A stretch of DNA of 64,000 bases from Cavia porcellus. Lineage: Eukaryota; Chordata; Mammalia; Rodentia; Caviidae. Below, one piece after another: positions 34,001 through 64,000 of the stretch. Position numbers and translations under genes: made by a program. The notes under the pieces are model-generated. The model saw only the letters and a list, made by a program, of their open reading frames with translations, was not told the DNA's origin and searched no databases. Positions within the stretch are counted from its first letter, which is position 1; the number at the start of each line of letters is the position of its first letter. The DNA is taken from contig NW_026947514.1 in the NCBI RefSeq assembly GCF_034190915.1, positions 372,001 to 436,000 of the forward strand, written 5' to 3'.

Positions 34001-36019
34001 ATATGGACTTTCTTGTCTTTTTGAGACAAGATCTTGCTATGTAGCCCAGGCTGGTCTCAAACTTGCAACGATCGTGTCTCGGCCTCTGGGCCTCCCGAGA
34101 GTGCTGAACTACTGATGCCTGTCCCTTCCTTATGAATCCTTGGACCATGCATGGATCCCACTTCCAGACTGACCAGGATAGTCACAGTCATCAAGGGGGG
34201 TGGGCTTCATGGTATCAGTGCTTCTCGGCTACTCATTCACCATACCGGTGAAGGGAGCTGTCCTGCTTCTGCTGCCTCCCACCCCAAGTCCTCTCTGTTT
34301 TCTGTATTGTGGCTCCCATCTCCCTTCAAGCCCTCTGCAGTCACATTGCCAGATTATCAGGAGGCAGGAGTGCCATGTTTGGAGCTCTGCCCACTGCTCT
34401 GGGATAGATAGCTGGGGACCCTCTGCTGAGGTGGTCTTGTTGGCCTCTGGCCTCAGCCCAAGGTTTCTGTCTTCTGTGAACACATGTCCAGCTGTGTGTG
34501 GCCCTGGGGCCCATATCAAGTACAGCAGAGATGGCTCTGGGGGCTCAGACTTGGAGGGGGTAGGGACAAAGGGCTTACAATAGATGAGCAAGGGTACTCT
34601 GAGGAGGTAACAATTGAGAGGGAGAAAGTTGTAGGAAGACCCAGAAGAAAAGCACTTTATACCTGAGCAACAGAGACAAGACACCTTGCAGAACAAAGTC
34701 AGAGACTGCAGCGTGGGCATCCCTCAGGGCCACGACCAGCAGCAGGGCCAGAGAACACAGACAGGAAGAGGCCCAGGAGCGCTGCACAGAAGCCAATCCC
34801 AAAGAGGGACCAGGGTGTCACAGGCACTGCAGCAACTCCCTGTCCTTGGGCAGGAACCTAATATAGACCTAGTGTCTCCTCATATCCCTGCCTCTTCTGC
34901 CAGAAGGCTTTGTGGCTCTTCCCCACCACTCCATCCTCCTCCCAAGCAGTCCTCACCAGGTGGCCAGGCCAGCGCCAGTGATGTAGAATGCCTGTCACAC
35001 AGTGTTGGCCTCACAAAAGCTGAGGCATCTTTAGGCTGGTTGTTGCACTGGCCACCCTCAGGGATCTTAGGTCCTAGCGGATACACGTAGGAGGGCACAA
35101 CATAGCCACACAACTCGAAGCTGGCTTCTATTCCCTTTACCTCTGACCTAGTGAGCACATATGCAAACACAGACACGGCAGTGCATGGCCCATCAGGCTC
35201 CCTATAGTAGCCTGTCTACAGCATCAGAAGCCTCTTGTATACGTGTCTGCTCACAGCCTAGTCTATCTGGCTGGGCTGGAACTCCCTCCCTAGATAGAAC
35301 CACACAGGTGGTCTGGCTTCCTCTGCTTATGGCATGTCTCCAGTTCTGTACAACTGTTCCTGTCCCCCACCCACTGTGGGTGTACTTAGACTCTGTCCAC
35401 TACTACTATGTATAAACTACATTCACTGCTTGCTGTCCAGCGAGGGGGACAGGAGATTTGCTTCCAGCCTGGCATTGTTACAGGCAGTGCAGCCATGTAT
35501 TTCAGTGACAGCTGCCTGCCTGGTCAGGAGGGTACTGTCTGCTGTGGGGAACTCATTCTCTCTGCCCCTCCAAGACACCTTCTCTGCTCTGGGCTCTGGG
35601 GTGGGGCACTGGGTACTGACAAGACTCTGGTGAGGGATGAGACAGATTTGTTTTGTGCCTGGCCTCAGGTGGCTGCTCCGCTGTGCCCAGCAAGGAGGAG
35701 CAAAAGAGGTGTGAACTACCTAGCTGCCTATCAGCGATGGGGAGAGAGCCCCTTACCCTTCGTCATAGTACCCTTCAGGTCTCTCTTGGGCCTTAAGGGC
35801 CCCTTCTCTATGCTGGAAAACCAGGCCCCCTACCCTAGACTTCCAAAGGAACCTTTAGCTTACCCAGTCTTGTGTCTGAAGTCCTTGCTGAGCGCTGCTC
35901 TGGGTGCTAGGCTGGCCCCAGGCCGCTACTGGGCTATGTGGGTGAGGAGCCCGCCTGCACTCCTCGGGGTGCTGCGACTGCCAGGTCCTCCCCGGGGGAC
36001 ACAGCTGCCTGCTGTCCAT
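19161..36019 (-). CDS. TEX22: TEX22 coding span (three exons joined)
   Basis: Joining 36019-35864, 19571-19461 and 19337-19161 on the minus strand gives an uninterrupted 147-residue protein with GT-AG introns of about 16.3 kb and 123 bp. The gene lies between PACS2 (upstream) and MTA1 (downstream), all on one strand, as in human 14q32.33. The long intron carries a complete provirus in antisense orientation, which does not touch the exons. Confidence 0.93.
19461..19571 (-). CDS. TEX22: TEX22 middle coding exon
   Basis: A 111-bp phase-0 exon encoding 37 residues, starting [20 protein letters not shown] and ending LQDKHCE. It has an AG acceptor (CTTCACAG) and a GTGCGC donor, a less common but acceptable donor. 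The RRWS(L/V)SI(E/D)ERR-like basic motif is typical of TEX22. Only 123 bp of intron separate it from the last exon. Confidence 0.92.
20380..20475. repeat. (AT)n / (ATGT)n microsatellite
   Basis: An imperfect run of TA dinucleotides merges into a TATG repeat. It is low-complexity sequence that is likely to vary in length. Confidence 0.95.
20476..20999. repeat. SINE cluster ending in a young antisense ID-like SINE
   Basis: A minus-strand ID remnant (20476-20520) and B1 (20530-20650), a plus-strand ID remnant (20665-20745), a minus-strand B1 (20796-20900) and a minus-strand ID-like copy (20907-20999) with TATAAA on both sides. Confidence 0.7.
21385..21473 (+). repeat. ID-like SINE with 15-bp target duplication
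   Basis: GGGCTGGGGATTTAGCTCAG through GAGTTCAATCTCTGGTACC. AACAAAAGGCCACAC flanks it at 21370-21384 and 21474-21488. Confidence 0.93.
21784..21893 (+). repeat. ID-like SINE inserted in an older antisense SINE
   Basis: A near-consensus element with A and B boxes and a TACCGGGGTAAAAAAG tail. CCAGCGAACTC (21773-21783) and CCAGCGCACTC (21894-21904) are its target copies. The host sequence around it is a decayed minus-strand ID-like SINE. Confidence 0.88.
22226..22425 (-). repeat. ID-like SINE plus B1-like SINE
   Basis: Antisense ID-like element at 22226-22315 (GTACCAGGGATCGAACTCAT to GAGCTAAATCTCCAGC), followed by an antisense B1-like element (22316-22425) with GAGACAGCGTTTCACTATG. Confidence 0.82.
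22470..22606 (+). repeat. L1 ORF2 fragment, left of the provirus
   Basis: An A-rich segment (TAGAAATTACAAAAGGATAA and similar) resembles L1 ORF2. It resumes at about 28505 beyond the provirus, so the provirus landed inside an existing L1 fragment. The last four bases (CTTC, 22603-22606) are the provirus target duplication. Confidence 0.5.
22607..23152 (+). repeat. 5' LTR
   Basis: The 546-bp LTR has TG...CA ends. U3 holds three 37-bp direct repeats (22642-22752) ending in CTCCCTAACTCC, likely enhancer repeats. A TATATAAA box is at 22841-22848, and an AATAAA signal is at 23084-23089 before a T-rich stretch. It matches the 3' LTR base for base by eye. Confidence 0.95.
23156..23173 (+). other. 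Primer binding site, tRNA-Thr type
   Basis: Three bases after the 5' LTR, TGGAGGCCCCAGCGAGAT is complementary over 18 bases to the 3' end (including CCA) of tRNA-Thr(UGU) as I recall that tRNA. A tRNA-Gln match would need three mismatches. Confidence 0.75.
23174..23706 (+). other. Provirus leader: splice donor, repeats, short upstream ORF
   Basis: A candidate major splice donor (GG/GTGAGTAC) is at 23215. A block containing AATCTGTGGTCCGTC is repeated three times (about 23420-23447, 23489-23516, 23530-23559). A short frame from 23589 has a hydrophobic stretch and runs past the gag ATG in a different frame. In gammaretroviruses this region carries packaging signals and sometimes a glycosylated Gag leader. 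Confidence 0.65.
23707..24038 (+). pseudogene. gag remnant (matrix N-terminus)
   Basis: It starts with ATG GGA CAA, so Met-Gly-Gln gives the N-terminal myristoylation context of gammaretroviral matrix. The frame is open to 23892, but the matrix-like reading shifts to another frame near 23840-23850 and then stops at 24038. Only about the first hundred codons of a matrix domain can be traced. No capsid or nucleocapsid domain follows in frame. Confidence 0.8.
24039..25260 (+). other. AT-rich internal segment without traceable viral genes
   Basis: This 1.2-kb stretch sits where capsid, nucleocapsid, protease and the first part of reverse transcriptase should be. It is AT-rich and full of stops in all frames. 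A short piece at about 25140-25240 might be a capsid C-terminal remnant. The rest resembles no viral gene I can name and may be highly decayed or acquired sequence. Confidence 0.5.
25262..26190 (+). pseudogene. pol remnant: reverse transcriptase C-terminus and RNase H
   Basis: From about 25262, broken frames match the thumb/connection part of gammaretroviral reverse transcriptase, including an ALGLPD motif near 25430. A 27-base A-run (about 25707-25733) interrupts it. RNase H-like sequence follows at about 25740-26190. Stops and frame changes are frequent. The catalytic palm domain is absent. Confidence 0.82.
26191..27440 (+). pseudogene. pol remnant: integrase
   Basis: Broken frames match the integrase core and C-terminal region. 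The longest open part is 26938-27294, with gammaretroviral-type motifs such as LLPFALL and FGRPPP. In-frame stops occur at about 26880 and 27292, so no functional enzyme can be encoded. Confidence 0.82.
27441..27954 (+). pseudogene. env remnant (transmembrane anchor and tail) and polypurine tract
   Basis: Most of env is missing. An open frame at 27726-27920 encodes one hydrophobic membrane-spanning stretch followed by a short basic and polar tail, as at the C-terminus of gammaretroviral transmembrane protein. No surface subunit or fusion region is recognisable. The purine-rich AAAAGGGGGGAA at 27943-27954, directly before the 3' LTR, is the polypurine tract. Confidence 0.78.
27955..28500 (+). 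repeat. 3' LTR
   Basis: It has the same 546-bp sequence as the 5' LTR by eye, with the same three 37-bp repeats (27990-28100) and the AATAAA signal at 28432-28437. CTTC follows at 28501-28504. Confidence 0.95.
28505..28920 (+). repeat. L1 ORF2 fragment, right of the provirus, with an ID-like SINE inside
   Basis: AGTGAAAAAGAAAATCAAGA and AAACCCATGAGGGATAGCC are diverged L1 ORF2 words in the same orientation as the fragment left of the provirus. A minus-strand ID-like remnant (28511-28600) interrupts it. Confidence 0.55.
28923..29026 (-). repeat. ID-like SINE
   Basis: A long T-run, then GTACTGGGGATCGAACTCAT through GAGCTAAACCCCCAGCCCC, the full antisense element. Confidence 0.9.
29110..29360 (-). 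repeat. B1-like SINE and ID-like remnant
   Basis: Antisense B1 at 29110-29256 (GGATCTCCCTGTCTAGCC to GGATTACAGGCATATTCC), followed by a decayed antisense ID-like piece to about 29360. Confidence 0.72.
29449..29543 (+). repeat. ID-like SINE with target duplication
   Basis: GGGGCTGGGGATTTAGCTCA through GAGTTTGATCCCCAGTACTG and poly(A). AAGTGTTTT flanks it on both sides. Confidence 0.92.
29583..29858 (-). repeat. B1-like SINE plus ID-like SINE and a duplicated ID end
   Basis: Antisense B1 (29583-29716), then an antisense ID-like element (29723-29835) with the GTCTTTTTTCATTTTTATCA tail. A second short CTGAGCTAAATCCCCAGTCC piece follows to 29858. Confidence 0.8.
29955..30245 (-). repeat. B1-like SINE plus ID-like SINE
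   Basis: Antisense B1 (29955-30095) is followed by T-rich spacer and an antisense ID-like element (30146-30245) with TTTTTATCGGTACCAGGG and GAGCTAAATCCCCAGCCCC. The second element is close to consensus. Confidence 0.85.
30400..30700 (-). repeat. Possible L1 fragment
   Basis: CCAATACCATCTATTGAAAA and neighbouring words resemble the end of L1 ORF2 read antisense. It is diverged, so the assignment is tentative. Confidence 0.4.
30948..31094 (+). repeat. ID-like SINE with very long A/(GAAA) tail
   Basis: GGACTGGGGATTTAGCTCAT through TTTGATCCCTGGCACC, followed by about 48 A residues and a (GAAA)n run. A long pure A-run suggests a recent insertion or tail expansion. Confidence 0.92.
31726..31846 (-). 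repeat. ID-like SINE with 15-bp target duplication
   Basis: Antisense element with the GGTCTTTTTCATTTTTATTG tail. CGCATCCTGGATTTC (31711-31725) and CGCATCTTGGATTTC (31847-31861) are the target copies, with one mismatch. Confidence 0.94.
31955..32400. repeat. B1-like SINE (minus) then L1-like sequence (tentative)
   Basis: An antisense B1 remnant covers about 31955-32080. Beyond it, TTTTGCTGGGTATAAATC and CTCTCAGCATATGCATGTC recall old L1-type 3' sequence. The second call is weak. Confidence 0.45.
32957..33062 (-). repeat. ID-like SINE
   Basis: Antisense element TTTGTCTTTTTCATTTTTAT to AAATCCCCAGCCCCC. GATTCATGAA occurs just before and just after it. Confidence 0.92.
33135..33430 (+). repeat. 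B1-like SINEs
   Basis: A good B1 copy (33135-33258: GTACATACCTGTCATCCC, GCCAGCCTGGACTACACAG, A-rich tail) is followed by a more decayed B1-like stretch (33282-33430). Confidence 0.75.
33431..34110 (-). repeat. AT-rich, weakly L1-like stretch and a B1-like SINE
   Basis: The stretch 33431-34010 is AT-rich with antisense L1-like words (ATTGCATTTTCTGGTTGC). An antisense B1 remnant occupies 34016-34110 (GAGACAAGATCTTGCTATG). Confidence 0.45.
35864..36019 (-). CDS. TEX22: TEX22 first coding exon (start codon)
   Basis: From the ATG at 36019 the exon encodes 52 residues starting [10 protein letters not shown] and ending [10 protein letters not shown], followed by a GTAAGC donor. The MDSR start and the [19 protein letters not shown] motif match TEX22. 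The start context (GAAATGG, purine at -3 and G at +4) is good. The full protein would be 147 residues. An acceptor-like GGTGCAG precedes 36040, so this is probably exon 2 with a non-coding first exon in the CpG island to its right. In-frame ATGs further upstream are less likely starts. Confidence 0.93.
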
Positions 36020-36279
36020 TTCTGCTCTCTGCGGGTGGATCTGCACCTTGGTGGGGGATGCCATGGAGCAGGATAGCACGGGGGCAGCAAGGTAAAGCTC
36101 TCTGCTGAGGTCACCTTCCAGCCCGACCAGATCCTTGCCCCACGGGGGGTCTCCGAGTGATCTGCTCCCACGGCTCTTGCACTCCAGGTGGAAGCTGAAG
36201 CTGCCTTTCTCTGCCCCAGTCCTGCCAATACACGACCTTATCAACTTTGCATGATCTCCCACGGACACTGTCTAGGATC

Positions 36280-36745
36280 CCGGGTTCCCGCTCCAGGGCG
36301 CCAGTCCTCAGCCGCCTCCCTCCTGTGATCTCGCCTCCAACCACATTACACCTATGACCTGGGCCCCCAGCTCTCCTTATCCACGTCCGAGGTGGCTCGG
36401 CCGGCGGGTACAACTAGGGAGCTAAGGAGGGCCCGGGGGGACTCACGGAGGCGGGGAGGGGGCCCCCGGAATGGAGAAGGGTCGGCGATAGAGGGGCGGA
36501 GTTCGTGGGGGTGTGGTACAGAGCGGGGTCTGTGGGACGCGACAAGGCGAAGCGCGAAGCCTATGGGATCCGCGACGGGAGCATGCAGGCTACTTAAAAC
36601 AGAAAGTGCAGGCGGCGCAGAGTCCTCGGCGGCCCGGGGGGCGGAGCCCCCTCGGAACTTCCGCTCAATGCCCCGCCCAACGCTTCCGGTCCGTTGCGCT
36701 CACCCACCCGGATCCCCAGCGCTGTGGCAGAGAGAAATCAGAACA
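36280..36745 (-). promoter_or_regulatory. TEX22: CpG-rich promoter region of TEX22
   Basis: A CpG-rich block directly upstream (minus strand) of the first TEX22 coding exon. It contains GC-box-like GGGGCGGAG and CGGAACTTCCGC (ETS-like TTCCG) motifs. It is the expected place for the TEX22 promoter and non-coding first exon. No TATA box is evident. Confidence 0.65.
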
Positions 36746-36768
36746 GGAAGCGGAAAGAGTGCCCTCAG

Positions 36769-36774
36769 TTTATT
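36769..36774 (-). terminator. Possible distal polyadenylation signal
   Basis: The minus strand reads CATTAATAAACTGAGG. It lies about 2.2 kb past the PACS2 stop and immediately upstream of the TEX22 CpG island. It could serve a long PACS2 3' UTR. Confidence 0.45.
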
Positions 36775-38559
36775 AATGTCGCTTCAGCACCTTAGAGTCG
36801 TCCCCATGGGACAGATTAGCGTCTGCTATTTACATTAATCCTGCTTCTCGTTAAAAAAAATTAGCAACACGTACACCATAGACACCAGTCACTGTGAGCA
36901 GGGGGCGGCCCCGCGGCCCTTCTGCAGGGCGGGCAGCCGCGGCGCCAGGACTGACGAGCACGCGGCTGGAAGGGCGGCTCCTGCCTGGCCCCGCCGTGAC
37001 TGGTGGAGCAGAGCAGCCCGCTGCCAGCAGGGAATCCCTACACCCACTCTCCACTGTGCGGTCATATCAGCTGTCAGATGGCTTTGGCTTCTCACCCCTC
37101 CAGAGGTCAAAGTGCTTTTCCATGAATCCGTACAACAGCTCCATGAGGTAGGCAGGGAAAATGCGACTATCCCTCTAACTGATGGGAAACTGAGGCAGTG
37201 AGAGGCGTGCGGCCCAGGTTTCCACCTGCACATTTCCCTAACACGGCCTGCTGTAGTGGAGACCACACAGCACTCACTGCAGGACTGATGGGCTCTTACT
37301 CTGCAGGCCTGGCCATGGGATGGGCTCTGCCCACATCTTTTCCTTACCTGAGCAAGAGTGGGGTTGTGGGGCCAGTCACGGGGAGGTGGTCTCCAAGAAA
37401 GGGCTGCCCACTGCAGGAAGCTGGGCAGCTCCTGTGCCCTGCAGGCTAAAAAGCCAAGCTATATCCCTACCAATGGTGATTTTTAGGAAGAAACTGGTTA
37501 CAAAGGTAAAACAGGCTCTGAAACCCAAAGGCCAACGTTTCCAGCACTTGACACTGAGCTAGCCTGATCCCTTTCTGGCCCTTTGCAGAGGCTGTCCGCT
37601 AAGTAGTGCCTCAGGATCTGGTCCTAGGTGAAGCGGGAGCCACAGGGTTCATGGGAAGGACATTCTCAGGCTGTCTAAAGTTTGCACTCAAGGCAATGGG
37701 ACAGAACCCGACCTAGTCACTAGCCCCAGCTCCCACCCCACACACTGGACAAAATGGAGTTTGTTTAGCCACCTGAGAAGGAAGCAGGCTAGCAGGTAGG
37801 TAACAGGTAAGGAAATGGGCCATTTTCTCCCCAAGATGGGGACTCCTCTGTGACTTGACCGGTCCTACAGTTTGGCACTGTTTTCTGAGCACAGCTTGTG
37901 TAGCTCTCAAAACACCAGGACCACAGTTTCTGGGAGGGCCACCCCTGTTCACGGCAGGGGTACCATTTCCAAGGAGGGGGCTTTTCCTAGGAGACCCCAG
38001 GTGTGGACTTTGGAAAAAGAGCACTGAGCTGCTTCTCCTACCCTGTCAGCCTGCTGAGGCTGGCAGTCAGATGGACAATTCTGAGGCATGGGTGGGTGGG
38101 GGCAGGGTGTCCCCCAGGATAGGATCCTAATACAACATGCTGCTCTCAGGAGTATGGCCAGGAGGGTCCCAACACTGTGGGTGTACTTAGACTCTGTGAC
38201 AGGCCAGCCTGCTTGATCCTTTGCTGGCCACATAGTTGCTAAATGTCCTACATATGCACCTGCTCATCAGTTGACCACAAACCTTGAATCTTAACCTAGA
38301 TACCGACATGACCAGTCCTGGACACTCCTGGACAGCAGGCAAGTTGGGGGGTGGATGGATGGTGCAGCAGAGCAACTTGGACACTGGGACATTTTCAGGG
38401 AACCCCTGAGACTGACAGGCTAAGGCAGCCTCAGTGTCAGACCAGTGAGGGGATGAGGTTGGACAGGACCTGCTGGGGACTTCAGGAGAGCAACAGCTGT
38501 TTGGCAGCTATATGGTAATGTGTATTTGAAAGCATTAGAAAGATATGCTACTATAAAAC

Positions 38560-39005
38560 CTCTCCCTGGAGGCTAGAGTTTATTGGGAGCCCCGAATGGG
38601 TGGAGCTGGGATCTGGGGTGTCCTCTGCCAGGAAGCTGAGTGAGCCTGCAACCTATGACCTCTCACCACCAGACTCAGAGCTCCTGGAGGACGCAGTGTC
38701 CTGGCTTCTGGAAAGGGTATGATGCAGGCAGAACCCTCCTTGCTGTAGGGTCTGGGGCCTCCTGTGCTGGAATGAACCTCCCTGGGCCCCACAGCCTTGT
38801 GTTTGCTGGGCCAAATGTCTGGTTAATAAGCAGAGCAATTACTCAGCATCCAGCAGGGAGCTGACCTTAAGTTTCCAGCTGCGAGCACATTTGTACTTAA
38901 GACTGTTTCTTTGTGTTTTTAAGGATCTGTCTTTGTAGTAAACTGAAATGTTAAGGAAACGTGGGCCTCTCCACAGTCCTGTGGCATGCCCCTCTCTGAA
39001 TGAGG
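38560..39005 (-). other. PACS2: PACS2 3' UTR (short form)
   Basis: This is the stretch between the PACS2 stop codon and the proximal AATAAA. It contains no repeat and no open frame of note. The boundary is inferred from the signal position. Confidence 0.6.
38579..38584 (-). terminator. PACS2: PACS2 polyadenylation signal (proximal)
   Basis: The minus strand reads AATAAA about 425 bases after the PACS2 stop codon, a reasonable distance for a short 3' UTR ending near 38560. Confidence 0.65.
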
Positions 39006-62398
<23,393 letters not shown>

Positions 62399-64000
62399 CT
62401 GTGAGGAGATAGCCACCTTGCATTAAAGAAGGGTATCACACAATAAGACAAGGCAGGATAGGCGCCATGGGTCAGTTAGCACCCAAGAATGTCCTCGTCC
62501 TGTGCCTACCATTCTGTAGGATCTGCACAGGAGAGGGGAACTAAGGTCACCTGTCAAAGCACATTTAGGTCTAAAGAGGCAGTGCCAGTTTGCAACTAGA
62601 AGGCTGCAGCATGGGTGCTACATGACCCAAGGACCCTCAGAGTGACCACGCTACAAGGCACAGTACTTGAGACATTAAAACACCATCATGGGCACCTGGA
62701 TGCAGATGTAGACTTGCACCTTTAGTAGGAAGCAATGCACCATTCAGATCCAATACAGCAGGACCCAGGCCCTGCTTTGCAGCATACTGGGCTCCCAGTG
62801 CTTTACAGATCTCTCATAACAGTGCTGTTTAAGAGATCTATTCCAGCAGGGGAGCCCTGAAGACTCCAGGACAGGCAGTCAGGCAAAGAGACTGACATCA
62901 GGCTCCTCAGCAGTCCGCAGCAAGTAGGTAGAGGTGGGGTTACAGGAGGGGTGCAGTGGGGTTACAGTGGGCTGCTCCAGGACAAGAAGATGGGATAGGA
63001 AAGGAGAGGGCTGTTGGGTATGGGGTACCCATGGTATGGGGCAAAGGCTGTTCCACCGTCCAGTTCCCCAATTCCAATGCAGACCTTTCTTTGCTCTGGG
63101 CTCCTGTGATCCCAGAACAGAGTTAGGGTAAGGGTGAGGCCCTAACTTCTGGCCTCACTGGACTAACCTAGAAGCTATGATGGGAAGTAAGGATAGGGCT
63201 CAACAGGAGCCCAGCCTTCTCCCAGGCTGGGGAGTAGAGCTTACGTCTGGGGCCTGGCACAGCATCCAGAGATGCCTCAGAAAAGGGGTAGGGCCATGGT
63301 TTTCCTCCAGCCCCACCAGCCTGCCAGACACGGGTGACCTGAGCCAGAGAAGGTGCTGAGGAGAAGCAATAAAGAACCAGGGGGCTGTGGGATGGGGAGA
63401 TGGGCCAGGGCACAAAGGAGGGCTGGGAGTTCTGTAGTGCGGAAGACTGGGGAGGACTACAGAAAAGGTTGACTGGGGCACATGGGCCAAAGACAGGCAG
63501 GGCAGCCCAGGAGAGGTCACAGTCCCCAGTGAGACTCAGATGCCTGCAATAGGCCAACTCACACCTCGATGACTTCCGCATGGTTCTACAGACCTGGAAA
63601 GACCTTGGCCCTTCGCAGCCAGGGGCTGACGCACAGCCTACATGACTTTCTGCCTCAGCCTAAGTGGCTGGGATGGCAGGTGTGTGCCACAGCATCTGGC
63701 ACTCTCCAGGTCTTTATCAGAAGCACATCCTTAGCCAGGAATGGTGGCTCATGTCTATAATTTCAGCTACTGAAGAGGCAGAAGGTCGACAGTCTGAGCC
63801 CATCCTGGGCAAATTAGAGACTTAGTATGATCTTGCCTCAAGGTTAAAAAAAATTAGGGCCAGGGATTTAGCTCAGTGGCATGAGCACCTGCTGGCAAGC
63901 ACAAGGTTATGAGTTCAATCCTTAATACAAAAAAAAAAAAAAAAAAAAAATCAAAAAGACCTCTAGCATTTTGGGTCAGGAATTTAGTTCAGCAGTGTAA
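62399..64000 (-). other. PACS2: PACS2 intron 2 (partial)
   Basis: Unique sequence to about 63640, then SINEs to the window edge. PACS2 exons 1 and 2 were not found here and should lie further right. Confidence 0.8.
63640..64000. repeat. SINE cluster at the window edge
   Basis: An antisense B1 remnant (63640-63722), a plus-strand B1-like copy (63728-63850), a plus-strand ID-like copy (63855-63950, GGGCCAGGGATTTAGCTCAG with poly(A)) and the start of another ID-like copy (63972-64000) cut by the window end. Confidence 0.75.

Larger units (their letters stand above)
19572..35863 (-). other. TEX22: TEX22 large intron
   Basis: This intron is mostly repeats: SINEs throughout, an AT microsatellite, L1 fragments and the provirus at 22607-28500. 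The stretches 34115-35860 and 32400-32950 look like unique sequence with no recognisable coding content. Confidence 0.85.
36041..38559. other. TEX22 5' flank and PACS2-TEX22 interval
   Basis: This interval contains the TEX22 CpG promoter, a second GC-rich patch (36880-37010) and otherwise unique DNA with no SINE. Two minus-strand AATAAA signals (36769-36774, and 38579-38584 just right of this interval) could end PACS2 transcripts, so part of it may be a long alternative PACS2 3' UTR. Confidence 0.6.

Overview
This window is mammalian nuclear DNA, and the repeats point to a rodent. It is crowded with short tRNA-derived (ID-like) and B1-like SINEs, and it carries old L1 pieces, a gammaretrovirus-like provirus, CpG-island promoters and GT-AG introns. 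The ID-like elements often end in a GATAAAAAGGAAAAAGAC-type tail and are not the common mouse or rat forms. My low-confidence guess is a non-murid rodent (castorimorph or hystricomorph).

Three protein-coding genes were rebuilt exon by exon, all on the minus strand. Their order MTA1 - TEX22 - PACS2 matches the block next to the immunoglobulin heavy-chain end of human 14q32.33, read backwards. MTA1 contributes coding exons 2 (762-829) and 1 (11228-11255), the latter in a large CpG island; the rest of the gene lies left of the window. TEX22 is complete in coding sequence: three coding exons (35864-36019, 19461-19571, 19161-19337) giving 147 residues, with a 16.3-kb intron. PACS2 contributes 22 coding exons (62309-62398 down to 39006-39124) giving about 820 contiguous in-frame residues to the stop codon; only the first exons (roughly 70 residues) lie right of the window. 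Every PACS2 junction keeps frame and uses GT-AG.

Between MTA1 and TEX22 (about 11.8-19.2 kb) there is no gene. That stretch holds a dense SINE field and a UBA52 (ubiquitin-L40) processed pseudogene split by an ID SINE. The large TEX22 intron holds SINEs, L1 fragments and a 5.9-kb provirus (22607-28500) in the opposite orientation to the gene. The provirus has 546-bp LTRs that are identical by eye, a 4-bp CTTC target duplication, a tRNA-Thr-type primer binding site and a purine tract, yet only wrecked gag, pol and env remnants. It looks like a young copy of a defective family moved in trans. Two 81-bp hAT-type miniature transposons lie in MTA1 intron 1 and a PACS2 intron.

The three genes have unrelated jobs: NuRD co-repressor subunit, sperm protein, and membrane-traffic sorting adaptor. 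Their adjacency is shared synteny rather than a functional operon. No bacterial features, CRISPR arrays or rRNA genes are present. All calls were made by reading the sequence; no alignments or database searches were run.
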